DNA of 64,000 nt, from the NCBI RefSeq assembly GCF_015624485.1, contig NZ_CP061378.1, positions 1,240,001 to 1,304,000 of the forward strand, in the 5' to 3' direction. The notes beneath the pieces are model-generated. The model made no database searches. It was not told where the DNA came from and worked only from the letters and a program-made list of their open reading frames with translations. Both the position numbers and the translations under genes were made by a program. This document shows, one piece after another, positions 1 through 7,604 of the stretch. How positions within the stretch are numbered: position 1 is the stretch's first letter; the number at the start of each line of letters is the position of its first letter. Source of the stretch: Bradyrhizobium genosp. L (GTDB taxonomy: Bacteria; Pseudomonadota; Alphaproteobacteria; Rhizobiales; Xanthobacteraceae).

Positions 1-68
1 TCGAGATCGACGCCCTGCAGGATGTGGCTCTTGCCGTAATAGGCGTGAAGATTCCTGACCTCGAGCAT
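1..68 (-). CDS. livF: LivF-type ABC ATPase, N-terminal fragment (runs off the window)
   Basis: Only the first 22 codons are present. They encode a start like MLEVRNLHAYYGKSHILQGV, the typical N-terminus of LivF, the second ATPase of branched-chain amino acid (HAAT) ABC importers. The ATG overlaps the stop codon of the upstream livG by one base (TGATG), so the two are translationally coupled. The Walker motifs lie outside the window. The same YGKSHIL beginning recurs in the LivF module of the fused transporter at 7605-10142. Confidence 0.85.
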   Translation of the reverse strand, partial: MLEVRNLHAYYGKSHILQGVDL

Positions 69-817
69 CAGTCGACCTCCTCGCCGAGATAGGCTTCCTT
101 GACCTTCGGATTGCCGCGGATTTCCTCGGGGGTGCCTGATGCGATGATGTGGCCGTAGACCAGGACCGAGATCCGGTCGGCGAGGCCGAACACCACGCTC
201 ATGTCGTGCTCGACGATGACGAGCGTGCGGCCCTCGGTGAGGCGGCGGATCAGCGCGACGGCGCGGTCGGTCTCGGCATGGCTCATGCCCGCGGTCGGCT
301 CGTCCAGCATGATGACATTGGCGCCGCCGGCGATGGTGATGCCGATCTCGAGCTCGCGCTGCTCGGCATAGGTCAGAAGCCCCGCCGGCACGTCGCGGCG
401 GTGGGTCAGATGGATGTCGTCGAGGATCTGCGCGGTGCGTTGCTTCACCTCGGGCAGATTGTCGACGTTCTTCCAGAATGCGTAGCGGTGGCCGGTCGCC
501 CACAGCACGGCGCAGCGGACGTTCTCCCACACCGTCATGCGGGCGAACACGTTGGTGACCTGGAACGAGCGCGACAGGCCACGGCGGTTGATCTCGAACG
601 GGCGCAGGCCGGAGATGACGTCGCCGTTGAGCCGGATCTCACCCGAGGTCGGCTTGATGTGGCCGCTGATCAGATTGAACGTCGTCGACTTGCCGGCGCC
701 GTTCGGGCCGATGATGGCGTGGCGTTCGCCCTTGGCGACGCTCAGATTGAGGTCGCGGATGATGCCGACATTGCCGAAGCGCTTTTCGACGGCTTTGACT
801 TCGATCGCGGATGTCAT
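68..817 (-). CDS. livG: LivG-type branched-chain amino acid ABC transporter ATPase
   Basis: A 249-residue cytoplasmic ATPase of a HAAT-family importer. Visible motifs are Walker A GPNGAGKS (37-44), Walker B VIMLDEP (168-174) and the H-loop histidine in IVEHD (about 204). The ABC signature is degenerate (LTYAEQ, about 148-153, instead of LSYGEQ/LSGGQ), which is common in LivG. The start ATG overlaps the stop of livM by 4 bp (ATGA), and the stop overlaps livF by one base, so this is part of a livH-livM-livG-livF operon read leftward. The substrate cannot be told from sequence; Liv-type systems in this group import branched-chain amino acids, amides or aromatic acids. Confidence 0.93.
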   Translation of the reverse strand: MTSAIEVKAVEKRFGNVGIIRDLNLSVAKGERHAIIGPNGAGKSTTFNLISGHIKPTSGEIRLNGDVISGLRPFEINRRGLSRSFQVTNVFARMTVWENVRCAVLWATGHRYAFWKNVDNLPEVKQRTAQILDDIHLTHRRDVPAGLLTYAEQRELEIGITIAGGANVIMLDEPTAGMSHAETDRAVALIRRLTEGRTLVIVEHDMSVVFGLADRISVLVYGHIIASGTPEEIRGNPKVKEAYLGEEVD

Positions 818-2112
818 GCGAGATACCCCCGATCACGGGCTACCGTCGCGGCACGATCCCAGGCCTCCGCGACGCGTCGCCAGGTGATACGTGCGATCAG
901 GAAGCCGCCGACGAGGAGAATCGCAGCGGCTGCCCAGGTGGTCGGCGCAGTTGCTGCGAAGGGGATGCCGACGAGATTGACGACGTTGCCGCCGCCTTCG
1001 CCGCCCGAAAAGCGCGCGACGGTTTCGATGGTCAGGATGATGCCGAGCACCAGCGCCAGCGTCGGGATCGCCGCGACCAGGTAGGACGGGATCACCGTGC
1101 CGAGTGTGCCGGCGCGGATCAGCGGTCGGTGCTTCATCAAGAGCCCCGCGATGCCGCCCGGTGCGAACATCACGATGCCGATGAAGATGATGCCGAAATA
1201 GAGCTGCCACACCGAGGTGACGTTGGTCAGCCCGAGTTGCAGATAGGTCACCAGGATGGCGCCTAAAATCGGCCCGAAGAAATAGGCGGTGCCGCCGATG
1301 AAGGCGGCGAACAGCACGAGGCCCGACTGCGTCGCGCCGAGATAGGCGGAGTTGGCGATCTCGAAATTGATCGCGGTGAGTCCGCCGGCGATGCCGGCGA
1401 AGAAGCCGGCGAACATGTAGGCGAGATAGCGCACCACGTGCGGATCGTAACCGATGAACTCGACGCGTTCCGGATTGTCGCGCACTGCGTTGCAGATGCG
1501 CCCGAGCGGCGTGCGGGTCAGCGCATACATCGCGATCGCCGACACCATCACCCAGAACGCGATCAGATAGTAGACCTGAAGCTGCGGCCCAAACGTCCAG
1601 CCGAACAGCGGTAACAGCGAGGTGCGGTCGGTGGTGATGCCGGATTCGCCGCCGAACACGCTGCGCAGGATCAGCGACGAGGAGGCGACCAGCTCGCCGA
1701 TGCCGAGCGAGATCATCGCGAACACGGTGCCGGCGCGCTTGGTCATGACCCAGCCGACCAGCAACGCGAACGCCATGCCGCCGACGCCGCCGGCCAGCGG
1801 GATCAGCGGCAGCGGGATCGGCCAGTTGTGATTGGCGGCCGCATTCATCATGTGGACGGCGAGGAAGCCGCCGAGACCGTATTGCACGGCGTGCCCGAAC
1901 GACAAAAGCCCGGTCTGGCCGAGCAGGATGTTGTAGGACAGCGCGAAGATGATCGAGATGCCGATCAGGCTGAACGAGGTCAGCGAGCCGCCGGAGGAGA
2001 ACACCAGCGGCAGCACGACGAGCAAGGCCGCTGCAATCAGCCAGACGCCGTAGAAGCTCAGCGCGCCGCCGGATTGATCCTTCGTCACGGCGGGAGTGGC
2101 GGCGTTGCTCAT
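814..2112 (-). CDS. livM: LivM-type ABC transporter permease with C-terminal extension
   Basis: A 432-residue inner-membrane permease of the HAAT family. The conserved LivM segment SYNILLGQTGLLSFGHA lies near residue 60, followed by multiple transmembrane helices and the EAA-like stretch around LGRICNAVRDNPERVEFIGY. The family core ends near PGGIAGLL (about residue 320). Beyond it is an extra tail of about 110 residues containing two further hydrophobic segments, so the protein is longer than a standard LivM of about 320-360 aa. Both ends overlap neighbours by ATGA (livH upstream, livG downstream), indicating tight co-translation. Function is confident; the role of the tail is unknown. Confidence 0.92.
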   Translation of the reverse strand: MSNAATPAVTKDQSGGALSFYGVWLIAAALLVVLPLVFSSGGSLTSFSLIGISIIFALSYNILLGQTGLLSFGHAVQYGLGGFLAVHMMNAAANHNWPIPLPLIPLAGGVGGMAFALLVGWVMTKRAGTVFAMISLGIGELVASSSLILRSVFGGESGITTDRTSLLPLFGWTFGPQLQVYYLIAFWVMVSAIAMYALTRTPLGRICNAVRDNPERVEFIGYDPHVVRYLAYMFAGFFAGIAGGLTAINFEIANSAYLGATQSGLVLFAAFIGGTAYFFGPILGAILVTYLQLGLTNVTSVWQLYFGIIFIGIVMFAPGGIAGLLMKHRPLIRAGTLGTVIPSYLVAAIPTLALVLGIILTIETVARFSGGEGGGNVVNLVGIPFAATAPTTWAAAAILLVGGFLIARITWRRVAEAWDRAATVARDRGYLA

Positions 2113-3056
2113 GACTCGCGCGTCCCCAATAGGCCCATGGGGCGGAAGATCAGGACCAGCACCAGCAGCAGATAGGGCAGGATCGGCGCGATCTGCGCGA
2201 TCGTGACGTTCCAGATGTCGGTGAGCGGCGAGGGGCCGAGGCTCGGATCGAGCGGACCGAACACGCTGGCCAGCGAACCATTGAGCGCGACCGCAAAGGT
2301 CTGGATCAGCCCGATCAGGAGCGAGGCGATGAAGGCGCCGGGCAGCGAGCCGAGGCCGCCGAACACGATGACGACGAACAGGATCGGCCCGAGCAGCGCC
2401 GCCATGTCGGACTGCGTCACCAGCGAGGGGCCGGCGATCACGCCGGCAAGGCCCGCGAGCGCGCTGCCGACGCCGAATACCAGCATGAAGACGCGTCCGA
2501 CATTGTGGCCGAGATGGCCGACCATGCTCGGATGGGTCAGCGCGGCCTGCACGATGAGGCCGACGCGCGTCTTCTTCAGGGTGACCAGCAGCGTCACGAA
2601 GATCACGACCGAGATCACCAGCATGAAGATCTTGTAGGCCGGGTAATTGGTGGAGAACACCGTGAAGGCCGGAAAGTCGAGTGCCGCCGGAACCCGATAG
2701 TCGACCGGGCTCTTGCCCCAGATCATCGAGACGATCTCTTCGATCGCGAACGCGAGGCCGAAGGTCAGCAGCAATTCGGCGACGTGGCCGTGCTTGTGGG
2801 TGTTGCGCAGGCCGTAGCGCTCGACCGCCATGCCGACCGCGCCGACCAGCAGCGGCGCGATCACCAGCGCCGGCCAGAAGCCGATCCAGCGGGTCAGCTG
2901 AAAGCCGAAGAAGGCGCCGAGCATGTAGAAGCTGGCATGCGCGAAGTTGAGCACGCCCATCATGCTGAAGATGACGGTGAGGCCGCTCGACAGCAGGAAC
3001 AGCAGCATGCCGAACAAGACGCCGTTGAGCGTCGAGATGACGATCAATTCAGCCAC
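2109..3056 (-). CDS. livH: LivH-type ABC transporter permease
   Basis: A 315-residue polytopic permease, partner of the adjacent LivM. The N-terminal pattern (LNGVLFGMLLFLLSSGLTVIFSMMGVLNFAHASFYMLGAF) is characteristic of LivH, and the loop FGGLGSLPGAFIASLLIGL near residue 230 is conserved in the family. It is the first permease gene after the binding-protein gene, separated from it by a 136-bp gap that contains a strong hairpin (3146-3176). Its 3' end overlaps livM by 4 bp. Confidence 0.93.
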   Translation of the reverse strand: MAELIVISTLNGVLFGMLLFLLSSGLTVIFSMMGVLNFAHASFYMLGAFFGFQLTRWIGFWPALVIAPLLVGAVGMAVERYGLRNTHKHGHVAELLLTFGLAFAIEEIVSMIWGKSPVDYRVPAALDFPAFTVFSTNYPAYKIFMLVISVVIFVTLLVTLKKTRVGLIVQAALTHPSMVGHLGHNVGRVFMLVFGVGSALAGLAGVIAGPSLVTQSDMAALLGPILFVVIVFGGLGSLPGAFIASLLIGLIQTFAVALNGSLASVFGPLDPSLGPSPLTDIWNVTIAQIAPILPYLLLVLVLIFRPMGLLGTRES

Positions 3057-3145
3057 GGTGCACCCGTTTGAGACCCGAACGATTCACGCGCAAAGACCCG
3101 TTGAACGATATGATGCCGGCATCGCACGCGTTGCCGGCTGAACAG

Positions 3146-3176
3146 CGCCTCCGCAACCCCTGGGGTTGCGGAGGCG
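3146..3176. terminator. Strong hairpin between binding-protein gene and livH
   Basis: Near-perfect inverted repeat: the arms CGCCTCCGCAAC and GTTGCGGAGGCG flank CCCTGGG, and the central C/G residues could extend the pairing. It sits 16 bp downstream of the stop codon of the solute-binding protein and 90 bp before livH, on the shared transcript. No T-run follows, so it is more likely a partial terminator or 3' mRNA-stabilising element that raises binding protein over permease than a full terminator. Confidence 0.75.
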
Positions 3177-3192
3177 TGACGCAAGCGACCGA

Positions 3193-4431
3193 TCAGGGCC
3201 GCTTCATGTTGCAGGTGGTCGGAAGCATCGTCTGCGCAGTGTCGATCTTGGAGACGATATGCCAGCCCCAGCCGGTGTTCTCCTCGTCGTAGGGCTCCTT
3301 GGTCTTGTCGGCCAGCGAGCCGAACGAGGAGATGACGATCGGCTGGAAGAACTGGTGGTCGTCCTTGCGCATCAACCCGTCACCGCCGTCGAACACGTCG
3401 AACTTCATGCCTTCGAGCGCGGCCGCGACCTTCAGCGGATCGATCGAGTTGGCCTTCTCGGCGGCCGCCTTGAACATCCGCATCTCGTTGACCGCGCGCG
3501 GATACCACACGGAGATGCCGGTCTTGGCGCGGAAGTCCTTCTCGAAATCCATCGCCGCCTTGTTGCCGGAGTTCGGAACGCCTTCGCTGATCTGGAACAC
3601 CTGGCCATCGAGACCGGTCTGCTTGATCGCGGTCGGCCCACCGGCGCCGCCGGCATAATAGGTGTACCAGTTGACCTTGAGGCCGGCGTCGGCCGCCGCC
3701 TTCAACAGCAGCGCGAAGTCCTGGCCCCAATTGCCGGTCACGACGGTATCGGCGCCGGACGCCTTGATCTTGGCGATGTAGGGCGAGAAGTCGGTGACCT
3801 TGAGCATCGGGTGCAATTCGTCGCCGACGATCTGGATATCCGGCCGCTTTTCGCCCAGCATCTTGCGCGCCGTGGTACGCACCGACTGGCCGAAAGAATA
3901 GTCCATGTTGATCAGATAGATCTTCTTGATGGACGACTGGCCCTTCATGTAGTTGGTCAGCGCTTCCATCTTGATGTCCGAGTTCGCGTCCCAGCGGAAA
4001 TGCCAGTAGCTGCACTTCTCGTTGGTCATGCTCGGATCGACCGCGGCGTAGTTGAAGTAGAGCAGTTCCTTGCCGGGGTTGCGCGAATTGTTCTTGGTGA
4101 CGAAATCCTCGAGCGCAGCGCCGACCGACGAGCCGTTGCCCTGCGTGATGTAGCGGATGCCGGCGTCGACCGCCTTTTGGGCCTGGACGAGGCTTTCCTG
4201 CGGATTGGTCTTGTTGTCGAGCGGGACGATCTCGACCTTGTGGCCGAGGATGCCGCCCTTGGCATTCAATTCGTCGGCCAGATACTGGAAGGTCTTCAGG
4301 CCGCCTTCACCGACGCTGGCGCCGCCGCCGGAAAGCGGATCGATGTAACCGATCTTGAGCGAGTCCTGAGCGTATGCTGTTCCTCCCAGCATCGTCAGCG
4401 CGGCCGCGGCAGCGACGATCAGTTTATGCAT
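3193..4431 (-). CDS. Periplasmic branched-chain-type ABC substrate-binding protein
   Basis: A 412-residue periplasmic receptor of the Peripla_BP_6 (LivJ/LivK-like) family. A Sec signal peptide is visible (MHKLIVAAAAALTMLGG...AYA, cleavage after about residue 21), followed by the mature start QDSLKIGYIDPLSGGGASVG, where ligand-binding loops of this family begin. It heads the leftward livHMGF operon. The promoter should lie in 4432-4600. The C-terminal region ends with TMLPTTCNMKRP, a Cys-containing tail also present in the second binding protein of this window (ending EQNPCAM). Ligand unknown; aromatic or amide substrates are as plausible as leucine. Confidence 0.92.
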   Translation of the reverse strand: MHKLIVAAAAALTMLGGTAYAQDSLKIGYIDPLSGGGASVGEGGLKTFQYLADELNAKGGILGHKVEIVPLDNKTNPQESLVQAQKAVDAGIRYITQGNGSSVGAALEDFVTKNNSRNPGKELLYFNYAAVDPSMTNEKCSYWHFRWDANSDIKMEALTNYMKGQSSIKKIYLINMDYSFGQSVRTTARKMLGEKRPDIQIVGDELHPMLKVTDFSPYIAKIKASGADTVVTGNWGQDFALLLKAAADAGLKVNWYTYYAGGAGGPTAIKQTGLDGQVFQISEGVPNSGNKAAMDFEKDFRAKTGISVWYPRAVNEMRMFKAAAEKANSIDPLKVAAALEGMKFDVFDGGDGLMRKDDHQFFQPIVISSFGSLADKTKEPYDEENTGWGWHIVSKIDTAQTMLPTTCNMKRP

Positions 4432-5033
4432 CCTGTTTCCTCCTTTTGTTCATTTCCAATTGCGCTTCAATATTGAAGACGTCTCGTAAGCTCAACTGCC
4501 AAAGCGCCGCAACGCCGTCAGCGCCGCGCATTGCTCCGTTGCTTCCGCCTCGTGCCTGCGCTCGAGATGCGCGTCGGCATTTTCCGCGGTACGGTTCGGT
4601 CCGGCCTGGCAAAGCATATGCATGCGTATTCGCGGGCGCCGAGGTCCGGGAAAAATGCCCTCGGTCGAGATGATCTGAGTTTCAAAGGATCCACGCCGGC
4701 ACGGGTTGATCGTCCGGTTCGCGTTCGCGCCGGCCACGGCCGCGATCGTCGAGGCTCGACATCCAGGATGTCTGGATGCGCTTCAGCCATAGCTGCCGGC
4801 TCAAATTCCTTCGCGGTCCTCCGTTTCGGCGGCGCCTTGCAGCGCTTCGTGTCAACGGGCAAATCGCCCGCGGCAGATCGTTGCTGCCTTTTCCACGGAA
4901 TCAACAGAAATCGAATATGATGTCAAGTTTCAACGGAGGACTTGCGCCCGAAGGTCTCGCCCAACATCAGGCTACCAGCTCCGTTGTTGAATTTGACGTC
5001 AATGTTTGCGAGGTATCGGCGCGGGCGACGGCC
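4432..5033. other. Intergenic region with promoter for the ABC operon and an imperfect inverted repeat
   Basis: About 600 bp without a gene I can support. The short open frames here lack family resemblance and have no convincing ribosome binding sites. The left end must carry the promoter of the leftward binding-protein operon (ribosome binding site AGGAGGAAACAGG just before its ATG). Near the right end, an imperfect inverted repeat (4918-4938, TGATGTCAAGTTTCAAC..., and 4979-5001, its complement with three extra bases) lies just downstream of the TetR-like gene and may serve as its terminator. Confidence 0.5.
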
Positions 5034-6257
5034 TTAGACGGGACGATGGCGCGGCTTGATGCCGAGGAGAAACAGCCGCGCGTAATGATCGGCGATCTGC
5101 AGCGGCGTCCAATTGCGCTTGCCCTTGAACCAGATCGGATACCAGTGGCCCATTCCGGTGAGGATACGTTCGGCGAAATAGGTGTCGATGCGGCGGAAGC
5201 GACGCTGGTCGATCCAGCGCTGATAGCTGTTCTGGTCGAGCCGGATCGTCGCCAGCACCTGCGCAACATAGGCCTTCTGGTCGGCATCCCTGAGATAGTT
5301 GATGTTGTGATAGGTGGTCTTCGGGCCGCATGGCGTGTCGTGCAGCATCAGCAGCAGACGGATTCGCTGCACCATGTGATCGAAGGCTTCCAGGTTTTGC
5401 TGCTGCAGATGTTCGCGGATGCCGACCTCGTTGTTGAGCCCGCGCTGCAGGCAGGCGAGCAGCAGGCTCTCCTTTTCGCTGAAATGATAGTAGATGCCGG
5501 CCCGCGTCATGTCCGCGTCCGCCGCGATGCTCTCCAGCGACGTGCCCATCGCGCCGCGCCGGTTGAAGCTGTCGGAGGCGATTGAAAGCATCCTGTCGAA
5601 CTTCGCCGCGCGCTTGCTCAGGGCGGCGCGGGCTTCGAGGAAGGGCGCAAGACTGGGCGGCTGCGGCATGTCGGGCACGGCGATGTCGCGCCGGTACACG
5701 CCGTGGGCGATGATGTCGTCGATGCCGTCGATCGCCTGCTGGCGCGTGTAATAGTCGCGCTCGGAGAACCAGAACGGCACCCAGTCGAGGATCGAGATCA
5801 GGGCCACCGCCGTGAGCTGCGGTTCGTCGCATGCGATCGAGCCGTCGGCCACGCCGCGCGCCAGGATATCGGCGAGCAGCGTGACATTCTGCCAGCGCTG
5901 TTCGTGCACCTCGTTGCGGTATGGCGCGGCAAGGGCGTCGATATCGGTGAACAGGATCATGCGCCGGCCCTCGGGCCTGAGCCGGCCGCGCACGAAGCGC
6001 CTGACGATCTCGAGCCCGTCGATGCCGGGCTCCGCCGCGGCTTCGATCTCGCGCCGGTAGGTCGCAAGGCCGCGCAGATAGCAATGGAAGATCAGGTCGT
6101 CCTTGTCGCGAAAGTGGTGATACAGCGCGCCCGGTACCGCCTGCACCGCCGCCGCGACCTGCTCCATCGTCACATTGGCGTAGGAGTGGCGAGCGAACAG
6201 CCGGGACGCAGCGACGAGGATCTCTTCAGCCCGATCTGTCAGCTCAGCGACTTGCAA
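5034..6257 (-). CDS. Tandem two-domain TetR-family transcriptional regulator
   Basis: A cytoplasmic repressor-like protein of about 407 residues containing two complete TetR N-terminal DNA-binding modules. The first is ILVAASRLFARHSYANVTME...ALYHHFRDKDDLI; the second, about 205 residues later, is SIASDSFNRRGAMGTSLESI...GIYYHFSEKESLL. A normal TetR protein has one such module in about 200 aa. The start is uncertain. An in-frame ATG at 6392 lies inside a palindrome and would add a four-fold 4-residue repeat, so I prefer TTG at 6257, preceded by GGGAAGGG at a spacing of 9 nt. It is transcribed divergently from the ketopantoate-reductase-like gene and probably controls it and perhaps the Liv operon. 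Confidence 0.8.
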   Translation of the reverse strand: MQVAELTDRAEEILVAASRLFARHSYANVTMEQVAAAVQAVPGALYHHFRDKDDLIFHCYLRGLATYRREIEAAAEPGIDGLEIVRRFVRGRLRPEGRRMILFTDIDALAAPYRNEVHEQRWQNVTLLADILARGVADGSIACDEPQLTAVALISILDWVPFWFSERDYYTRQQAIDGIDDIIAHGVYRRDIAVPDMPQPPSLAPFLEARAALSKRAAKFDRMLSIASDSFNRRGAMGTSLESIAADADMTRAGIYYHFSEKESLLLACLQRGLNNEVGIREHLQQQNLEAFDHMVQRIRLLLMLHDTPCGPKTTYHNINYLRDADQKAYVAQVLATIRLDQNSYQRWIDQRRFRRIDTYFAERILTGMGHWYPIWFKGKRNWTPLQIADHYARLFLLGIKPRHRPV

Positions 6258-6301
6258 GCCCCGGTGCCCTTCCCGAACCGCGGAACGAAATTCCCATCCG
6301 C

Positions 6302-6349
6302 GAGATAATCCAAGAGACGATCGACGAGATAATCCGGGAGATAATCCTC
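6302..6349. repeat. Four-unit 12-bp tandem repeat in the regulator leader
   Basis: Units begin at 6302, 6314, 6326 and 6338. Three carry the core GAGATAATCC; the second is a diverged GAGACGATCG. It lies between the divergent starts of the TetR-like gene and the gene at 6444. If the upstream ATG (6392) is used it would encode a Leu-Ser-rich 4-residue repeat; otherwise it is regulatory DNA. Confidence 0.75.
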
Positions 6350-6381
6350 TTGGCACGCGCTTGTCGATCTGCGATAGACGC

Positions 6382-6391
6382 TGGTATACCA
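6382..6391. promoter_or_regulatory. Palindrome TGGTATACCA, candidate operator
   Basis: Perfect 10-bp palindrome in the divergent region, 52 bp upstream of the ATG at 6444. TetR-type regulators bind such dyads close to their own promoter. A second inverted repeat (GCCATCC-N4-GGATGGC, 6408-6425) lies just downstream, immediately before the ribosome binding site of the plus-strand gene. Binding by the adjacent regulator is inferred. Confidence 0.45.
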
Positions 6392-6443
6392 TACACCACG
6401 GCAGGCTGCCATCCGGGCGGATGGCATTTCCAAGAGAGAGAGC

Positions 6444-7508
6444 ATGGCGCGCAACATTCTGATCTTGGGGGCCTCCTACGGCTCCCTGCTGGGGACCAAG
6501 CTTTTGATGGCCGGTCACAACGTGACCCTGGTTTGCCGGAAGAACACCGCGGAGCTGATCAATCGCGACGGCACCGAGGTGCGGATCAAGCTGCGCGACG
6601 AGAAGACGCATCGTTCGATTGTCTCGCGCGAGCTGCCGGGCAAGCTCGACGCCGTGACGCCCGGCGATGTCGACGTGTCGCGCTACGACATGGTCGCGCT
6701 CGCGATGCAGGAGCCGCAATACACCAACCACACGGTTCGCGTGCTGATGATCAAGATCGCGGCGGCGAAGCTGCCCTGCCTGTCGATCATGAACATGCCG
6801 CCCTTGCCCTATCTGAAGCGGATTCCAGCGCTCGCCGGCATGGACCTCGAAGAGGCCTATACCAACGCCCAGGTGTGGGAGCGCTTCGAGCCGGGACTGG
6901 TGACGCTGTGCTCGCCCGATCCGCAGGCGTTCCGCCCGCCGGAGGAGAAGGCCAACGTGCTGCATGTCGGCCTGCCGACCAATTTCAAGGCCTCCGTCTT
7001 CGCCGACGACAGGCACAACAAGGTGCTGCGCGAGCTCGAGGCCGACATCGACGCGGTGACGCTGGACGGCCAGGACGTTCCGGTGAAGCTGAAAGTATTC
7101 GACTCACTGTTCGTGCCGCTGGCGAAATGGTCGATGCTGCTCACCGGCAACTACCGCTGCATCACGCCGACGGAGCCGCTGTCGATCCGCGACGCCGTGC
7201 ATGGCGATCTCACCCGCTCGCAAGCGATCTACGACCACGTCGATGGCATTGCGCGGCAGCTCGGCGCCGACCCCGCCGACCAGGTGCCGTTCGCCAAATA
7301 CGCCAAGGCGGCGGAGAGCCTGCTGAAGCCGTCATCGGCGGCCCGCGCGGTGGCGGCCGGCGCACCCTTCATCGAGCGCGTCGACCTGCTGGTAAAGCTG
7401 ATCTCGCATCAGCTCGGCGCGCCCAGCGCCGAGATCGACCGCACGGTCGAGACCGTCGATCAGAAGCTCAACGAGAAGATCGTGCAAGGCGGCTCGGGCG
7501 CGGAGTGA
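6444..7508 (+). CDS. Ketopantoate reductase (PanE/ApbA)-like NAD(P)-dependent oxidoreductase
   Basis: A 354-residue cytoplasmic protein with an N-terminal Rossmann dinucleotide motif ILGASYGSLLG (about 7-17), as in 2-dehydropantoate 2-reductases. Family members of this length are often annotated only as PanE-like. The C-terminal helical part (LLTGNYRCITPTEPLSIRDAV...) is compatible with the dimerisation domain. The ribosome binding site is AAGAGAGAGA 5 bases before the ATG. It stands alone between a divergent TetR-type regulator and a convergent ABC gene, so a catabolic role on a 2-oxo-4-hydroxy acid-like substrate, rather than pantothenate synthesis, is possible; this is inference. Confidence 0.7.
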   Translation: MARNILILGASYGSLLGTKLLMAGHNVTLVCRKNTAELINRDGTEVRIKLRDEKTHRSIVSRELPGKLDAVTPGDVDVSRYDMVALAMQEPQYTNHTVRVLMIKIAAAKLPCLSIMNMPPLPYLKRIPALAGMDLEEAYTNAQVWERFEPGLVTLCSPDPQAFRPPEEKANVLHVGLPTNFKASVFADDRHNKVLRELEADIDAVTLDGQDVPVKLKVFDSLFVPLAKWSMLLTGNYRCITPTEPLSIRDAVHGDLTRSQAIYDHVDGIARQLGADPADQVPFAKYAKAAESLLKPSSAARAVAAGAPFIERVDLLVKLISHQLGAPSAEIDRTVETVDQKLNEKIVQGGSGAE

Positions 7509-7555
7509 GGAACGAGCATGTCTTGCGTGTGAGGTGAGCACGCGCGTCCGGGGGA

Positions 7556-7581
7556 AGGAATCTACCCGCCGGTGGGTTCCT
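7556..7581. terminator. Bidirectional hairpin between convergent genes
   Basis: Arms AGGAATCTACC and GGTGGGTTCCT pair over 11 positions (two G-T wobbles on RNA) around the loop CGCC. It lies between the stop codons of the convergent genes at 7508 and 7605 and is well placed to terminate both. Confidence 0.55.
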
Positions 7582-7604
7582 CACATCAAGGCCGCCGCAC
7601 GCCC

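Noticed and set aside
3166..4476. Long plus-strand open frames opposite the binding-protein gene
   Set aside because: They mirror the minus-strand gene and are rich in His/Arg/Asp low-complexity sequence, as expected for antisense frames in GC-rich DNA; the minus strand has a signal peptide and family motifs.
4432..5033. Short open frames (about 80-130 codons) in this gap
   Set aside because: They overlap each other on both strands, lack ribosome binding sites and show no recognisable domain.
5034..7016. A 660-codon open frame extending the TetR-like gene upstream
   Set aside because: The first 208 codons are antisense to the reductase-like gene at 6444, which has the better family match and ribosome binding site; homology to TetR starts only near 6240.
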